Shown piece by piece: positions 8,421 through 14,433 of a stretch of DNA of 14,696 nucleotides. Numbering within the stretch: the first letter of the stretch is position 1; every line of letters begins with the position of its first letter. Origin of the DNA: Geobacter sp. (lineage in GTDB: Bacteria; Desulfobacterota; Desulfuromonadia; Geobacterales; Geobacteraceae). The notes below the pieces were generated by a model that worked only from the letters and a program-made list of their open reading frames with translations, did not search any database and was not told the origin of the DNA. A program made the position numbers and the translations under genes. The stretch spans positions 13,350 to 28,045 of the forward strand of contig DNRQ01000181.1 of NCBI GenBank assembly GCA_003499925.1, written 5' to 3'.

Positions 8421-8611
8421 GGATCTCTCCCTTGCTCATCCTGTGGGGCTCTGTAGAATACTATCGGCACTTATTAAACCGCCTTTAGTCCGAATCTCGT
8501 AAACTGGATACGGCCCCAAATATAGTGGCTGCTGCAAGCCCAACCGGACTGAATCAGAGCGCCCTGAGTCACCGCCGCACGCATGAGATAAAATCGCTGT
8601 CAAAATGAAAG

Positions 8612-8725
8612 TCAAAGCGGATGGATTCTGTGGTAAGGGGGCGGCATTGCCACCATGGGGGCAGGCGTATGCAAGATGGGGAGGAAGTACGTAACGCCTT
8701 TGCGGTTGGTGTAGGTGATGGGCAT
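8612..8725 (-). pseudogene. N-terminal stub of a 'YTNRKG' hypothetical protein
   Basis: ATG at 8725 opens a 37-codon frame starting MPITYTNRKGVTYFL, which I recognise as the opening of a conserved hypothetical family (usually x-I/V-YTNRKG-x-TYYL followed by a TKTGKPRYYF-like segment). After residue 15 the family pattern is lost (PILHTPAPMVAMPPPYHRI) and the frame stops at 8612-8614. GGAGGGG lies about 13 bases upstream, rather far. The two longer minus-strand frames over the same bases (8436-8843, 8569-8904) have no protein-like composition. Function of the family is unknown to me. Confidence 0.4.
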
Positions 8726-8866
8726 GGACACTTTCGGACCCCTCCAGTAAATGTTTTTCGACGATCGCTCCGTCTCTTGCAACGGGGCTGAGGGTGACCG
8801 GGTTCACCGGTCTTCCCGATGGTTGGCATCTCATTTTCTCCATTACCCTCTCGGTTAAGAGTAATC

Positions 8867-8901
8867 TTGATCCTATGCCGTCTCTGGGCTACAATGTAGC
8901 T
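8867..8901 (+). promoter_or_regulatory. dinJ/relB promoter with overlapping palindromic operator
   Basis: TTGATC (8867-8872) and TACAAT (8890-8895) are spaced by exactly 17 bases, a good sigma-70 promoter. The -10 lies inside the perfect inverted repeat GCTACA-A-TGTAGC (8889-8901), placed as an operator for the ribbon-helix-helix antitoxin encoded 19 bases downstream. The predicted start near 8902 gives a leader of about 18 bases carrying AGGGAGG (8905-8911). Confidence 0.75.
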
Positions 8902-8919
8902 CAAAGGGAGGATATTTAT

Positions 8920-9186
8920 ATGGCAATCCAGAACTCCGTTGTCCGAGCAAGAATTGACGCACGTATTAAAACTGAAGCCGAGGCGGTGCTTGCTTCTATC
9001 GGCCTTACCTCCTCAGATGCTTTCCGTATGATGATGATGCGCATTGCAAAAGAAAAGATGCTGCCGTTTGAACCGCTCGTTCCCAATGACGAAACCATTG
9101 AGGCGATGAAGGCCGCGCGCCGTGGTGAACTCGCTGTTGTTGGCTCCGCCGACAACCTCCTTGAGAAGCTGAATGCGGGAGATTAG
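8920..9186 (+). CDS. dinJ: RelB/DinJ family antitoxin
   Basis: An 88-residue antitoxin of the RelB/DinJ family. It binds and neutralises a YafQ/RelE-type ribonuclease and represses its own operon. The N-terminal ribbon-helix-helix reads SVVRARIDARIKTEAEAVL then IGLTSSDAFRMMMMRIAKEK (residues about 6-45). The tail FEPLVPNDETIEAMKAAR (about 48-65) is the toxin-wrapping segment. The frame is open upstream to 8794, but ATG 8920 has AGGGAGG at 8 bases and a promoter just upstream, and its residues match family N-termini, so it is the start. The gene overlaps the toxin start by 14 bases, the usual coupling. The antitoxin looks intact although its toxin is truncated, so it is now probably an orphan regulator. 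Confidence 0.93.
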   Translation: MAIQNSVVRARIDARIKTEAEAVLASIGLTSSDAFRMMMMRIAKEKMLPFEPLVPNDETIEAMKAARRGELAVVGSADNLLEKLNAGD

Positions 9187-9355
9187 ATACACCAGTCGCT
9201 TCAAGCGCGATTACAAACGAGAAAAATCAGGTCGGCATGGCAAAACTCTTGATGCCGCCCTTATGGATGTCGTGACAGAGGCAATGGGGCCAGGCTTCGA
9301 AGTTTTGAAGTTCGGGCAGCCTCACCCCTCGACCTCTGCCGACTTGAGACTTTGA
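9173..9355 (+). pseudogene. yafQ: YafQ-type mRNA interferase toxin, truncated
   Basis: YafQ is a ribosome-dependent endoribonuclease partnered by DinJ. The start overlaps dinJ by 14 bases. Residues 1-36, MREIRYTSRFKRDYKREKSG then RHGKTLDAALMDVVTE, are a normal YafQ N-terminus. From codon 38 (9284) the sequence is the left arm of a hairpin element, giving a foreign tail of 23 residues and a stop at 9353-9355. The usual protein is about 90 residues, and its catalytic His and Asp residues lie in the missing C-terminal half, so the product should be inactive. No remaining yafQ sequence is found on the far side of the repeat array, so this is replacement or deletion, not a clean insertion. Confidence 0.88.
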
Positions 9356-9369
9356 AAGCCTGGCCCCAT
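9284..9369. repeat. 86-bp hairpin element at the yafQ breakpoint
   Basis: Perfect 14-base inverted arms ATGGGGCCAGGCTT (9284-9297) and AAGCCTGGCCCCAT (9356-9369). Pairing continues imperfectly inward for about 17 more bases per side (GTTTTGAAGTT against GACTTGAGAC). The left arm begins exactly where YafQ homology ends. No target-site duplication is obvious. It contains no ORF. It may be a small MITE- or REP-like element; family unknown to me. Confidence 0.75.
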
Positions 9370-9437
9370 AGTCTCCACAGGATTTCAGGGGCGTCCCCCC
9401 CTGCTTCGTCACCGGGTGCCCCCTTGTCTTCGGCGGC

Positions 9438-9836
9438 TGATAAGTCATCAGATGCAGGTGACAAGTCGTCAGGTGCAGGTGATAAGTTGTCACGAGCAGG
9501 TGATAAGTTGTCACGAGCAGGTGATAAGTTGTCAGGTGCAGGTGATAAGTTGTCACGAGCAGGTGATAAGTTATCACGAGCAGGTGATAAGTTGTCACGA
9601 GCAGGTGATAAGTTATCACGAGCAGGTGACAAGTTGTCACGAGCAGGTGACAAGTTATCACGAGCAGGTGACAAGTTGTCACGAGCAGGTGATAAGTTGT
9701 CACGAGCAGGTGATAAGTTGCCACGAGCGGGTGATAAGTTATCACGAGCGGGTGATAAGTTATCACGAGCGGGTGATAAGTTGTCAGGTGGAGGTGATAA
9801 GTTGTCAGGTGGAGGTGATAAGTTGTCAGGGTGCGG
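9438..9836 (+). repeat. Tandem array of 19 x 21-bp units with a central dyad
   Basis: Nineteen head-to-tail units of exactly 21 bases, starting at 9438+21n, without indels. Each starts with a 13-base dyad, commonly TGATAAGTTGTCA or TGATAAGTTATCA, then mostly CGAGCAGG. In units 7, 9, 15 and 16 the palindrome is perfect over GTGATAA-G-TTATCAC. Units 1-2 and 17-19 are divergent (GATGC, GGTGC or GGTGG in place of CGAGC), and 14-16 carry GCG for GCA, typical of decay at array edges. Because 21 is a multiple of 3, several frames stay open on both strands. The + frame with repeat AGDKLSR (9352-9966) has only a TTG start without an RBS. No spacers, so this is not CRISPR. 9837-10029 holds no gene I can support. 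Confidence 0.95.
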
Positions 9837-9914
9837 GGGTAAGATACCGGCTGGTTATCGAGACCCTGCCGATCATCAAGGGTATCCCAAGGGAAGGGTT
9901 GAAGAGACGGAAAC

Positions 9915-9940
9915 GGGGGTTACTTGGGGCTGTAACCCCC
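9915..9940. other. Perfect 9-bp stem-loop after the tandem array
   Basis: GGGGGTTAC (9915-9923) pairs perfectly with GTAACCCCC (9932-9940) around the loop TTGGGGCT. There is no T-run on either side, so it is not a classic terminator. A second hairpin, GGCTCG/CGAGCC (9986-9991 and 10000-10005), lies between it and the 3' end of the minus-strand gene ending at 10030. They could protect or end transcripts from that gene, or be remnants of mobile DNA. Confidence 0.5.
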
Positions 9941-10029
9941 TCAAGGTTCGAATTAAGCACCTATAGCGAGTATCGCTGGAGTAGGGGCTCGCTTAAATCC
10001 GAGCCGTACGACGCAACCGAAAGGGGCGC

Positions 10030-10461
10030 TCAGGAAGTGCCACCATCGTGTTCGGCGGCGTTTGCCTCTGCAGCGGCCAGGGCAGCTTTTTTCCTGGTGT
10101 TACCCCTGCGCTCTTTGGCGAGATCAAAGCCCGAGGATAAAAGCATCTCCGGATTCCGGACGGCCTCCGCCTCCATATCCGCCGCGATCTCGTCCAGATA
10201 GTTGATCAACTGCTTCTGCAGGAGTTCGCGTTGCGCAATATCCAGTACACTGCCATAGCTGGCCGCGTGGTACACCGCGTCGTACTTTTCCGATGTCGTC
10301 AGGTAGGACGAGAGCAGACCCGGATTCGCCCCCCAAGTTGACTCCGGAATCTTCGGATTTTCAGTGAGGGCCTTCTTGACCCTCTGGTTGAAGACGTGGA
10401 ACCTGCCTGGCGCCATACTTCGGTAGCTCCGCAAGATTCTGCTCTGAACATGTGTAGTCAA
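10030..10461 (-). CDS. Conserved hypothetical protein (Geobacter-type family)
   Basis: A 143-residue soluble protein, mostly predicted helical, with no signal peptide or membrane segment. The part LTENPKIPESTWGANPGLLS then YLTTSEKYDAVYHAASYGSV and NPEMLLSSGFDLAKERRG resembles a family I associate with Geobacter genomes, of unknown function. The tail is Ala-rich and hydrophilic (KKAALAAAEANAAEHDGG). The frame is open to 10683, but residues before 10461 look non-coding. TTG 10461 has GGGAGG at an ideal 7 bases; ATG 10416 (128 residues, GGAG about 10 bases upstream) is the alternative. On the minus strand TTGACT overlaps this start, so no clean promoter was identified. It stands alone between the tandem array and the RES operon. 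Existence is fairly sure, function unknown. Confidence 0.72.
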   Translation of the reverse strand: MTTHVQSRILRSYRSMAPGRFHVFNQRVKKALTENPKIPESTWGANPGLLSSYLTTSEKYDAVYHAASYGSVLDIAQRELLQKQLINYLDEIAADMEAEAVRNPEMLLSSGFDLAKERRGNTRKKAALAAAEANAAEHDGGTS

Positions 10462-10880
10462 TTTCGCACCTCCCTCTCCTCCCCGCCGAAGTAGCAGGGG
10501 CCACGGACAGATTAACAAAACCCAATTATTCCCAGATCGCCAAGCAAGGATACCGGGTAGCGCCGAAAATGCAATGGTCTCGTCGCAGCTTTCCGGCTCA
10601 AGCCGAGGCGCACGAGTGTCCGGGCCCTCTGGGATCAATCCGAGTGTGGCCCACGTCTCGCTTCTGTTAAGCATTCCCGCCAAAAGGTCAAGGCCATATT
10701 GAAATCATTTTCTCGATTCAAAGTGTTAGAAATGCGGAAACTATCAAGGCCATGACGAGGGGCCCAAGATGATCCGACTTCATTTTGTGCATGAAGAAGT
10801 CCTCGCTGTATCCCAGCAGCCAGCTGCACATCAGCGGCATTACCGAGCTAGCCGAAGCCCAGCCCGGTCTTAATTTTTTG
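10462..10880. other. Gene-poor spacer with a possible minus-strand remnant
   Basis: About 420 bases without a supportable gene. On the minus strand the end of an open frame (about 10718-10838) reads WLLGYSEDFFMHKMKSDHLG then PLVMALIVSAFLTL and stops. It looks like the C-terminus of a membrane protein but has no start, and I cannot name the family. The other frames have frequent rare or basic residues and look like noise. Confidence 0.3.
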
Positions 10881-10909
10881 TTGCATAGTGGACTTTTTGT
10901 GCTTATTAT
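10881..10909 (+). promoter_or_regulatory. Promoter of the Xre/RES toxin-antitoxin operon
   Basis: TTGCAT (10881-10886) and TATTAT (10904-10909) are separated by exactly 17 bases. The start predicted near 10916 gives a very short leader beginning at the AAGGAGGG RBS (10917-10924), 7 bases before the ATG at 10932. No clear palindromic operator is visible here. Confidence 0.65.
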
Positions 10910-10931
10910 TGAACAAAAGGAGGGCCAAGCC

Positions 10932-11339
10932 ATGCCAGTTAGCGCGAGCCAACACAGCACCAACGATTTTCGCAGCCCCGAGGGGCGTTCGGCGTTGGCG
11001 AAGATGGTGATAAAACTGTTCGAGCTTTGGAAGATCACCACAGCCGATCAGCTTGAACTGCTGGGGTTGAGTGTAAAGAGTCGTTCCCTCCTGGCTCGGT
11101 ACGCTAAAGGTGACGCGCTGCCCGAAGGACGCGATACTCTGGACCGCGTCGGGTGGCTCCTGGCGATCCACAAAGCACTCCGGCTCTTGTATCCGCAGAA
11201 CCCCGAGATTCGTTACACGTGGGTAAATCGCCGCAACGAAGCGTTTGGTAATCTGCGGCCACTGGACGTGATGAAGGAGCAAGGGATCATCGGCCTGGCC
11301 CGTGTCTCTCGCTACCTCGACTACTACAGGGGGCTTTAG
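10932..11339 (+). CDS. Xre/MbcA/ParS-type antitoxin (DUF2384)
   Basis: A 135-residue antitoxin of RES-type modules. It blocks the RES toxin's active site and represses the operon. Residues about 18-78 form the Xre-like N-terminal domain (KLFELWKITTADQLELLGLS; RSLLARYAKGDALPEGRDTL). Residues about 80-134 are the DUF2384 domain (ALRLLYPQNPEIRYTWVNRR; NEAFGNLRPLDVM; RVSRYLDYYRG), close to the family's usual NPxxxxxWL-NxAFGGxxPLD pattern. The frame is open back to 10785, but ATG 10932 has AAGGAGGG at 7 bases and a promoter directly upstream. The stop codon is immediately followed by the GTG of the toxin, so translation is coupled. No defect is seen. Confidence 0.92.
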   Translation: MPVSASQHSTNDFRSPEGRSALAKMVIKLFELWKITTADQLELLGLSVKSRSLLARYAKGDALPEGRDTLDRVGWLLAIHKALRLLYPQNPEIRYTWVNRRNEAFGNLRPLDVMKEQGIIGLARVSRYLDYYRGL

Positions 11340-12023
11340 GTGAAGGTTCTGTTCGACAAGGTCAGGGACTTTGACGACGACGTCTTCCGGAATATCGTGT
11401 CCCTACGTGAATCGCAGGATCTATTTGACGACCTGACAGTTGAGGAGGGAGCAACCCGGTACGCGATTGCCGCTGAGGCCCAGGTCAAGTCAAACGTCCC
11501 CTTGGGACTCATCGAAAGAGGATTCCACTACACCACTGCCGTGGACTACCCCTTTACCAAGGAGCCCTTCCTCCTATCCCGGTACGGAAACGGATCCTTC
11601 GGGGTCTGGTACGGTGCCCTAGATCTCGAAACGACCATATATGAAACTCTTTACCATACCATGAGGGAAGAATCGAAGGTTGAGGGTCTCACAGGTATCT
11701 TGAAGAGGGAAAGGGCCGTCTATCTGGTGAAAACACGTGCCATCCTTATTGACCTGGCAGGCAAGGAAAAGAAATATCCGGACCTAATTTCAGACAGCTA
11801 CGCTCTCACCCAGCAAATCGCTGAAAGAGTTCATAAAGAACACCCCGGTCTGCTGGCGCCATCAGCCCGATACTCTGGCACCAACGTCGTAGCCTTTACC
11901 CCGAAGATTTTGAGCGATCCCAGGGTGAACTGCTACCTGACCTACACCTACGACTATCTGAAGAAAACTGCAGTCGTGGAGCGACGGCCAGGTGAGGTGA
12001 TTCTCGAGCGAACATTCGGGTGA
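11340..12023 (+). CDS. RES-domain toxin (NAD+-degrading)
   Basis: A 227-residue RES-domain toxin. Known relatives (MbcT and Pseudomonas Res) deplete cellular NAD+ by phosphorolysis or hydrolysis. Family signature residues are present: Arg81 in LSRYGNGSFG, Tyr91 in GVWYGALDLETT, Glu102 in TIYETLYHT, and Ser179 and Asn182 in RYSGTNVVAF, so the active site looks complete. GTG 11340 abuts the antitoxin's TAG, with AGGGGG about 6 bases upstream. The length is normal for the family and the C-terminus (RPGEVILERTF) looks natural. The gene converges with a minus-strand ParE-like toxin; the homology of that gene ends within about 6 bases of this stop codon, suggesting the RES module replaced its 3' end. 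Confidence 0.93.
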   Translation: MKVLFDKVRDFDDDVFRNIVSLRESQDLFDDLTVEEGATRYAIAAEAQVKSNVPLGLIERGFHYTTAVDYPFTKEPFLLSRYGNGSFGVWYGALDLETTIYETLYHTMREESKVEGLTGILKRERAVYLVKTRAILIDLAGKEKKYPDLISDSYALTQQIAERVHKEHPGLLAPSARYSGTNVVAFTPKILSDPRVNCYLTYTYDYLKKTAVVERRPGEVILERTFG

Positions 12024-12026
12024 ACG

Positions 12027-12254
12027 AGTCTGATAGACGACTGCATATGGGAACCGGTTGGTGCAGCACCGGCGGGTCCTTTTTGATAACGACCCCCAAG
12101 CCTCTGGATACCATATGATACGCTCAATGGTCCTGAAGACCTCGGCAGCAAACTCGAAGCCGAGGCCTTCACTTTGTTCGTTGTACCACGCGATGGCGTC
12201 AAATAGCTCTGCTTCAGCAGCGGCAAGGATATCAACGGTGGTTATTTTTTCCAT
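12027..12254 (-). pseudogene. ParE/RelE-superfamily toxin, C-terminus lost
   Basis: A toxin of the RelE/ParE superfamily, translated from ATG 12254, which overlaps the antitoxin stop by 13 bases. Residues 1-75 fit the family: VDILAAAEAELFDAIAWYNE, GLGFEFAAEVFRTIERI, then YPEAWGSLSKRTRRCCTNRF and PYAVVYQ. The expected last beta strands and tail of about 20 residues (family pattern ..I.I.AV.H..R.P) are missing; the frame instead runs antisense through the end of the RES gene and stops at 11862 after 130 residues. The missing C-terminal strands are needed for the fold and activity in this superfamily, so I infer an inactive toxin. Whether it acted on gyrase or on RNA cannot be judged. Confidence 0.82.
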
Positions 12255-12469
12255 GCGTTGATTTTATCGAAGACCGATTGAAGAGGGGTAGCCGGGAGTT
12301 CACTGCGGTCATAAGCATCAATGCGTCTCTCACACTCTTCGCTCCAGAGGTCGTCTATACGTTCACGTTCAGAAGAGTCAAAACTGGACAGTAGTTCCTC
12401 TATCAACTCCGCCCTTTCGGTTGGCGGTAGATTTAGTGCTTCGGCCAATAATTCATTTTTTGTCTGCAT
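12242..12469 (-). CDS. Addiction module antitoxin, TIGR02574-like family
   Basis: A 75-residue acidic antitoxin of the putative addiction module component family that pairs with ParE/RelE toxins. It reads MQTKNELLAEALNLPPTERA then ELIEELLSSFDSSERERIDD and LWSEECERRIDAYDRSELPA, matching the family pattern LPPxERAxLIExLLxSxD and LWxEExxxRxxAYxxG. A longer frame starts at 12529, but ATG 12469 has AGGAG at 8 bases, and the residues before it include promoter sequence. The gene overlaps the toxin by 13 bases. It looks intact although its toxin is truncated, so it is probably now an orphan antitoxin. Confidence 0.9.
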   Translation of the reverse strand: MQTKNELLAEALNLPPTERAELIEELLSSFDSSERERIDDLWSEECERRIDAYDRSELPATPLQSVFDKINAWKK

Positions 12470-12500
12470 AAATGGCTCCTTTTCCCACAAACGTGTATAA

Positions 12501-12529
12501 AAATTAACACATTGCATTACTGAAGTCAA
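12501..12529 (-). promoter_or_regulatory. Candidate promoter of the ParE-like module
   Basis: On the minus strand TTGACT (12529-12524) is followed after 17 bases by TAATTT (12506-12501), a strong -35 with a weak -10. A rough inverted repeat, GTGTTAA and TATACAC, lies at the -10 and could be an operator. The start would be about 25 bases before the ATG at 12469. Confidence 0.4.
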
Positions 12530-12706
12530 AATGCCATCCCCTCCTCCTCTGGGTAAAACCCATAAGACGATCCAAGCGGGAATCGTGAATTTTCAGCTAC
12601 TTACAATTTATAGCTGGGGGATATTTTCTTAAGATTTCATACCCTAGAGGAGGCAAAAACAAAAGAGGCCCCGGCCGACCCGCTCCCCCCATTAAACCCA
12701 TCATAG
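12530..12706. other. Intergenic stretch between divergent TA modules
   Basis: No gene is supported here. The stretch contains a small stem TGGGT-AAA-ACCCA (about 12550-12562), an AT-rich part around 12590-12640 and a C-rich run around 12670-12690. It separates the minus-strand ParE-like module from the plus-strand hipBA operon. Confidence 0.4.
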
Positions 12707-12767
12707 TAACATTTTACTTGATTTGGCGGCCCCCTTCGGGCAATAATTCCATGGTGATAACATTTTA
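12707..12767 (+). promoter_or_regulatory. hipBA promoter flanked by two operator-like repeats
   Basis: A 10-base word TAACATTTTA occurs at 12707-12716 and again at 12758-12767. The first copy is embedded in the palindrome AGTAA-CATT-TTACT (12706-12719). Between them lie TTGATT (12718-12723) and AATAAT (12742-12747) with an 18-base spacer. The left site touches the -35 and the right site touches the RBS GGGAGG (12768-12773). Paired sites around the promoter fit HipB-type autorepression by DNA looping or bending; this role is inferred. Confidence 0.6.
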
Positions 12768-12777
12768 GGGAGGCGCC

Positions 12778-13038
12778 GTGGCCAAGAAAGTAGTACCCCT
12801 TCCCCTTCCCCCCAATCAGGAACTCCGCAGCGCAGAGCTGCTTGGGCATTTTATCCGGGCTCGCAGGACCCAAGCGGGGCTCAGCATACATGATGCGGCG
12901 GACTTCTGCGGCATCGCCGTGGGGACCCTGGACAAGATCGAGCGCGCCACGGGTGACGTGCGTCTGAGCAACGTTTTGACGGCCTGCTCGCTGCTGGGGA
13001 TCACCATTAGCATCGAGGTCAAGGAAAAGACCTTTTAA
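12778..13038 (+). CDS. hipB: HipB-type antitoxin / transcriptional repressor
   Basis: An 86-residue Xre-family HTH protein preceding hipA. HipB dimers bind operator DNA and sequester HipA. The HTH runs from about residue 18 to 75 (AELLGHFIRARRTQAGLSIH; DAADFCGIAVGTLDKIERA; VRLSNVLTACSLLGI), ending in the beta strand ITISIEVKEK used for dimerisation in this family. The GTG start at 12778 has GGGAGG 4 bases upstream, a tight but usable spacing. Its stop is 14 bases before the hipA ATG, so the two form an operon. The N-terminus is Pro-rich (VVPLPLPPNQ). Nothing looks damaged. Confidence 0.9.
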   Translation: MAKKVVPLPLPPNQELRSAELLGHFIRARRTQAGLSIHDAADFCGIAVGTLDKIERATGDVRLSNVLTACSLLGITISIEVKEKTF

Positions 13039-13052
13039 GTTAGGGAGAAGCA

Positions 13053-14336
13053 ATGACTAAGCTGCACCTATTCATGAACCGTGAACGGCTGGGGGAGATC
13101 GATCTTTTGGACAACAAGGGGAGTATGGGACTCGCCTACGACCCCGCCTGGCTGAGAGACGGGGGTTTCGCCATATCGCCGCACCTGCCCCCAGGCGCCT
13201 CGGAGCCCGAGAAGGTCCGGTATTTTCTGCAGAACCTCCTTCCCGAAGGGGAATTCCTCGAGGAGCTCTCGATAAGCTCTGCCTGCTCCAAGGCCAACGT
13301 CTTCGGGCTCATTGCAGAAATCGGGGCAGAGACTGCGGGAGCGCTCTCTTTCTCCCTGAACGACAGCAATGATCCTCCTCCCACCTCCTTCAGGGAAATA
13401 CCGTTGGAGGAGTTGACCGAGCGGATCGCGTCCAGGAAGACCGTCTCCATAGCGATGTGGGACGAGAAGCCGCGGCTCTCGGTCGCAGGAGTCCAGGCCA
13501 AACTACCTGTGATGATCCGCCCGGACGGGGTTATGGGACTCGGAGAAGGGGATCTCGCCTCCACCCACCTCCTGAAGTTTGGCAGGGAGCCGGAGATGCA
13601 CCTGGTCGTCAACGAGTACCTATGCATGAAGCTTGCGGCGGCGGCTGGACTTCCGGTGGCCGAGGTGGCCCTCGGGCGTTTCGGGGAGCCGGTCCTTTCG
13701 GTGCGCCGTTTCGACCGGATGTGGTGGGAGGGCAAGGTGGAGCGCATGCACCTGATAGACGGTTGCCAGCTACTGAATCTCCCTCCGAACTATAAGTACG
13801 AGCGCCCTTTCGGGAAGAGTGGTCACGCGGCGGGTCTTCGCACTGGCGCGAGCCTCCCGCGCCTGTTCTCAGCCAGCCGCGATGTCTGCAGCGTGCCGGC
13901 CGCTGCCATCAAGGGCCTCCTGGACTGGACGCTCTTTCAGCTGGTGATCGGCAACAGCGACTCCCATGGCAAGAACATCTCCTTCTTCGTAGGGAGAACA
14001 GGGATCACCCTGGCCCCGGCCTACGACCTTCTGTGCCTGGACCTCTACGACTACGACCTTGACTTGGCAATGGCGATTGGCGACTGCTTTGACCCGGACG
14101 ACGTAGCCACCTACCAGTTGGCCGAGATGTGCGAGGAGTGCGGTGTATCCCAGCGCCAGGCGGCCAAGTCGCTGAACGCGATTTGCAGCAAAATCCTCCA
14201 TGCGCTACAGGCGCTGCAACTCCCAGAGCTGACGGCCGAAGAAGAGGCGTTCGCGGCAAGGTTGAAGGCGAGCATCGCGGCCCGAGCCGAGCGTCTGCGC
14301 AAATTCGCCCAGGACCTGCCGAAGATCGAACTGTAA
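13053..14336 (+). CDS. hipA: HipA-type serine/threonine kinase toxin
   Basis: A 427-residue HipA-family kinase. E. coli HipA phosphorylates glutamyl-tRNA synthetase and drives persistence; the target here is unknown. Residues about 1-105 form the HipA N-terminal domain (LFMNRERLGEIDLLDNKGSM; YFLQNLLPEGEFLEEL). The kinase core includes the Gly/Ser loop RLSVAGVQAKLPVM with Ser143 at the inhibitory autophosphorylation position, HLLKF with Lys175, VNEYLCMKLA, the catalytic loop IGNSDSHGKNIS (Asp303, Asn308) and the metal-binding APAYDLL (Asp325). All key residues seem present. The insert LIDGCQLLNLPPNYKYERPF is the usual HipA DxCQxxxLPPxxKYE region. ATG 13053 has AGGGAGAAG upstream. Length is normal. 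The 3' side has no T-run terminator but a REP-like palindrome 97 bases downstream. Confidence 0.94.
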   Translation: MTKLHLFMNRERLGEIDLLDNKGSMGLAYDPAWLRDGGFAISPHLPPGASEPEKVRYFLQNLLPEGEFLEELSISSACSKANVFGLIAEIGAETAGALSFSLNDSNDPPPTSFREIPLEELTERIASRKTVSIAMWDEKPRLSVAGVQAKLPVMIRPDGVMGLGEGDLASTHLLKFGREPEMHLVVNEYLCMKLAAAAGLPVAEVALGRFGEPVLSVRRFDRMWWEGKVERMHLIDGCQLLNLPPNYKYERPFGKSGHAAGLRTGASLPRLFSASRDVCSVPAAAIKGLLDWTLFQLVIGNSDSHGKNISFFVGRTGITLAPAYDLLCLDLYDYDLDLAMAIGDCFDPDDVATYQLAEMCEECGVSQRQAAKSLNAICSKILHALQALQLPELTAEEEAFAARLKASIAARAERLRKFAQDLPKIEL

Positions 14337-14433
14337 AAAACTGCTGTCATGCCAGTAAGGCCAGTATCGGAAAAGGACCGGAGAGACCGGAGTCGTCCAG
14401 ACAGGAGTGCGTGCTGAAGGTGGGAAGGGCGAG

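Noticed and set aside
8436..8904. Two long minus-strand frames upstream of dinJ
   Set aside because: Composition rich in His, Pro and Arg without domain patterns; a third frame over the same bases shows the YTNRKG family start instead.
9227..9766. Minus-strand repeat frames (VTTYHLL and SPARDNL types)
   Set aside because: Same period effect; they end in antisense yafQ sequence and have no RBS.
9438..9836. CRISPR array
   Set aside because: Units are contiguous 21-mers with no unique spacers, and no cas genes are present.
9930..9965. tRNA-like T-arm (GGTTCGAATT near 9945)
   Set aside because: The flanking bases do not form a T-stem, and no acceptor or anticodon arm is found.
9416..10201. Open frame of 261 codons through the tandem array (VISCHEQ repeat)
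   Set aside because: Stays open only because the period is 21; array variants are non-silent in this frame, and its 3' part runs antisense to the hypothetical gene at 10030-10461.
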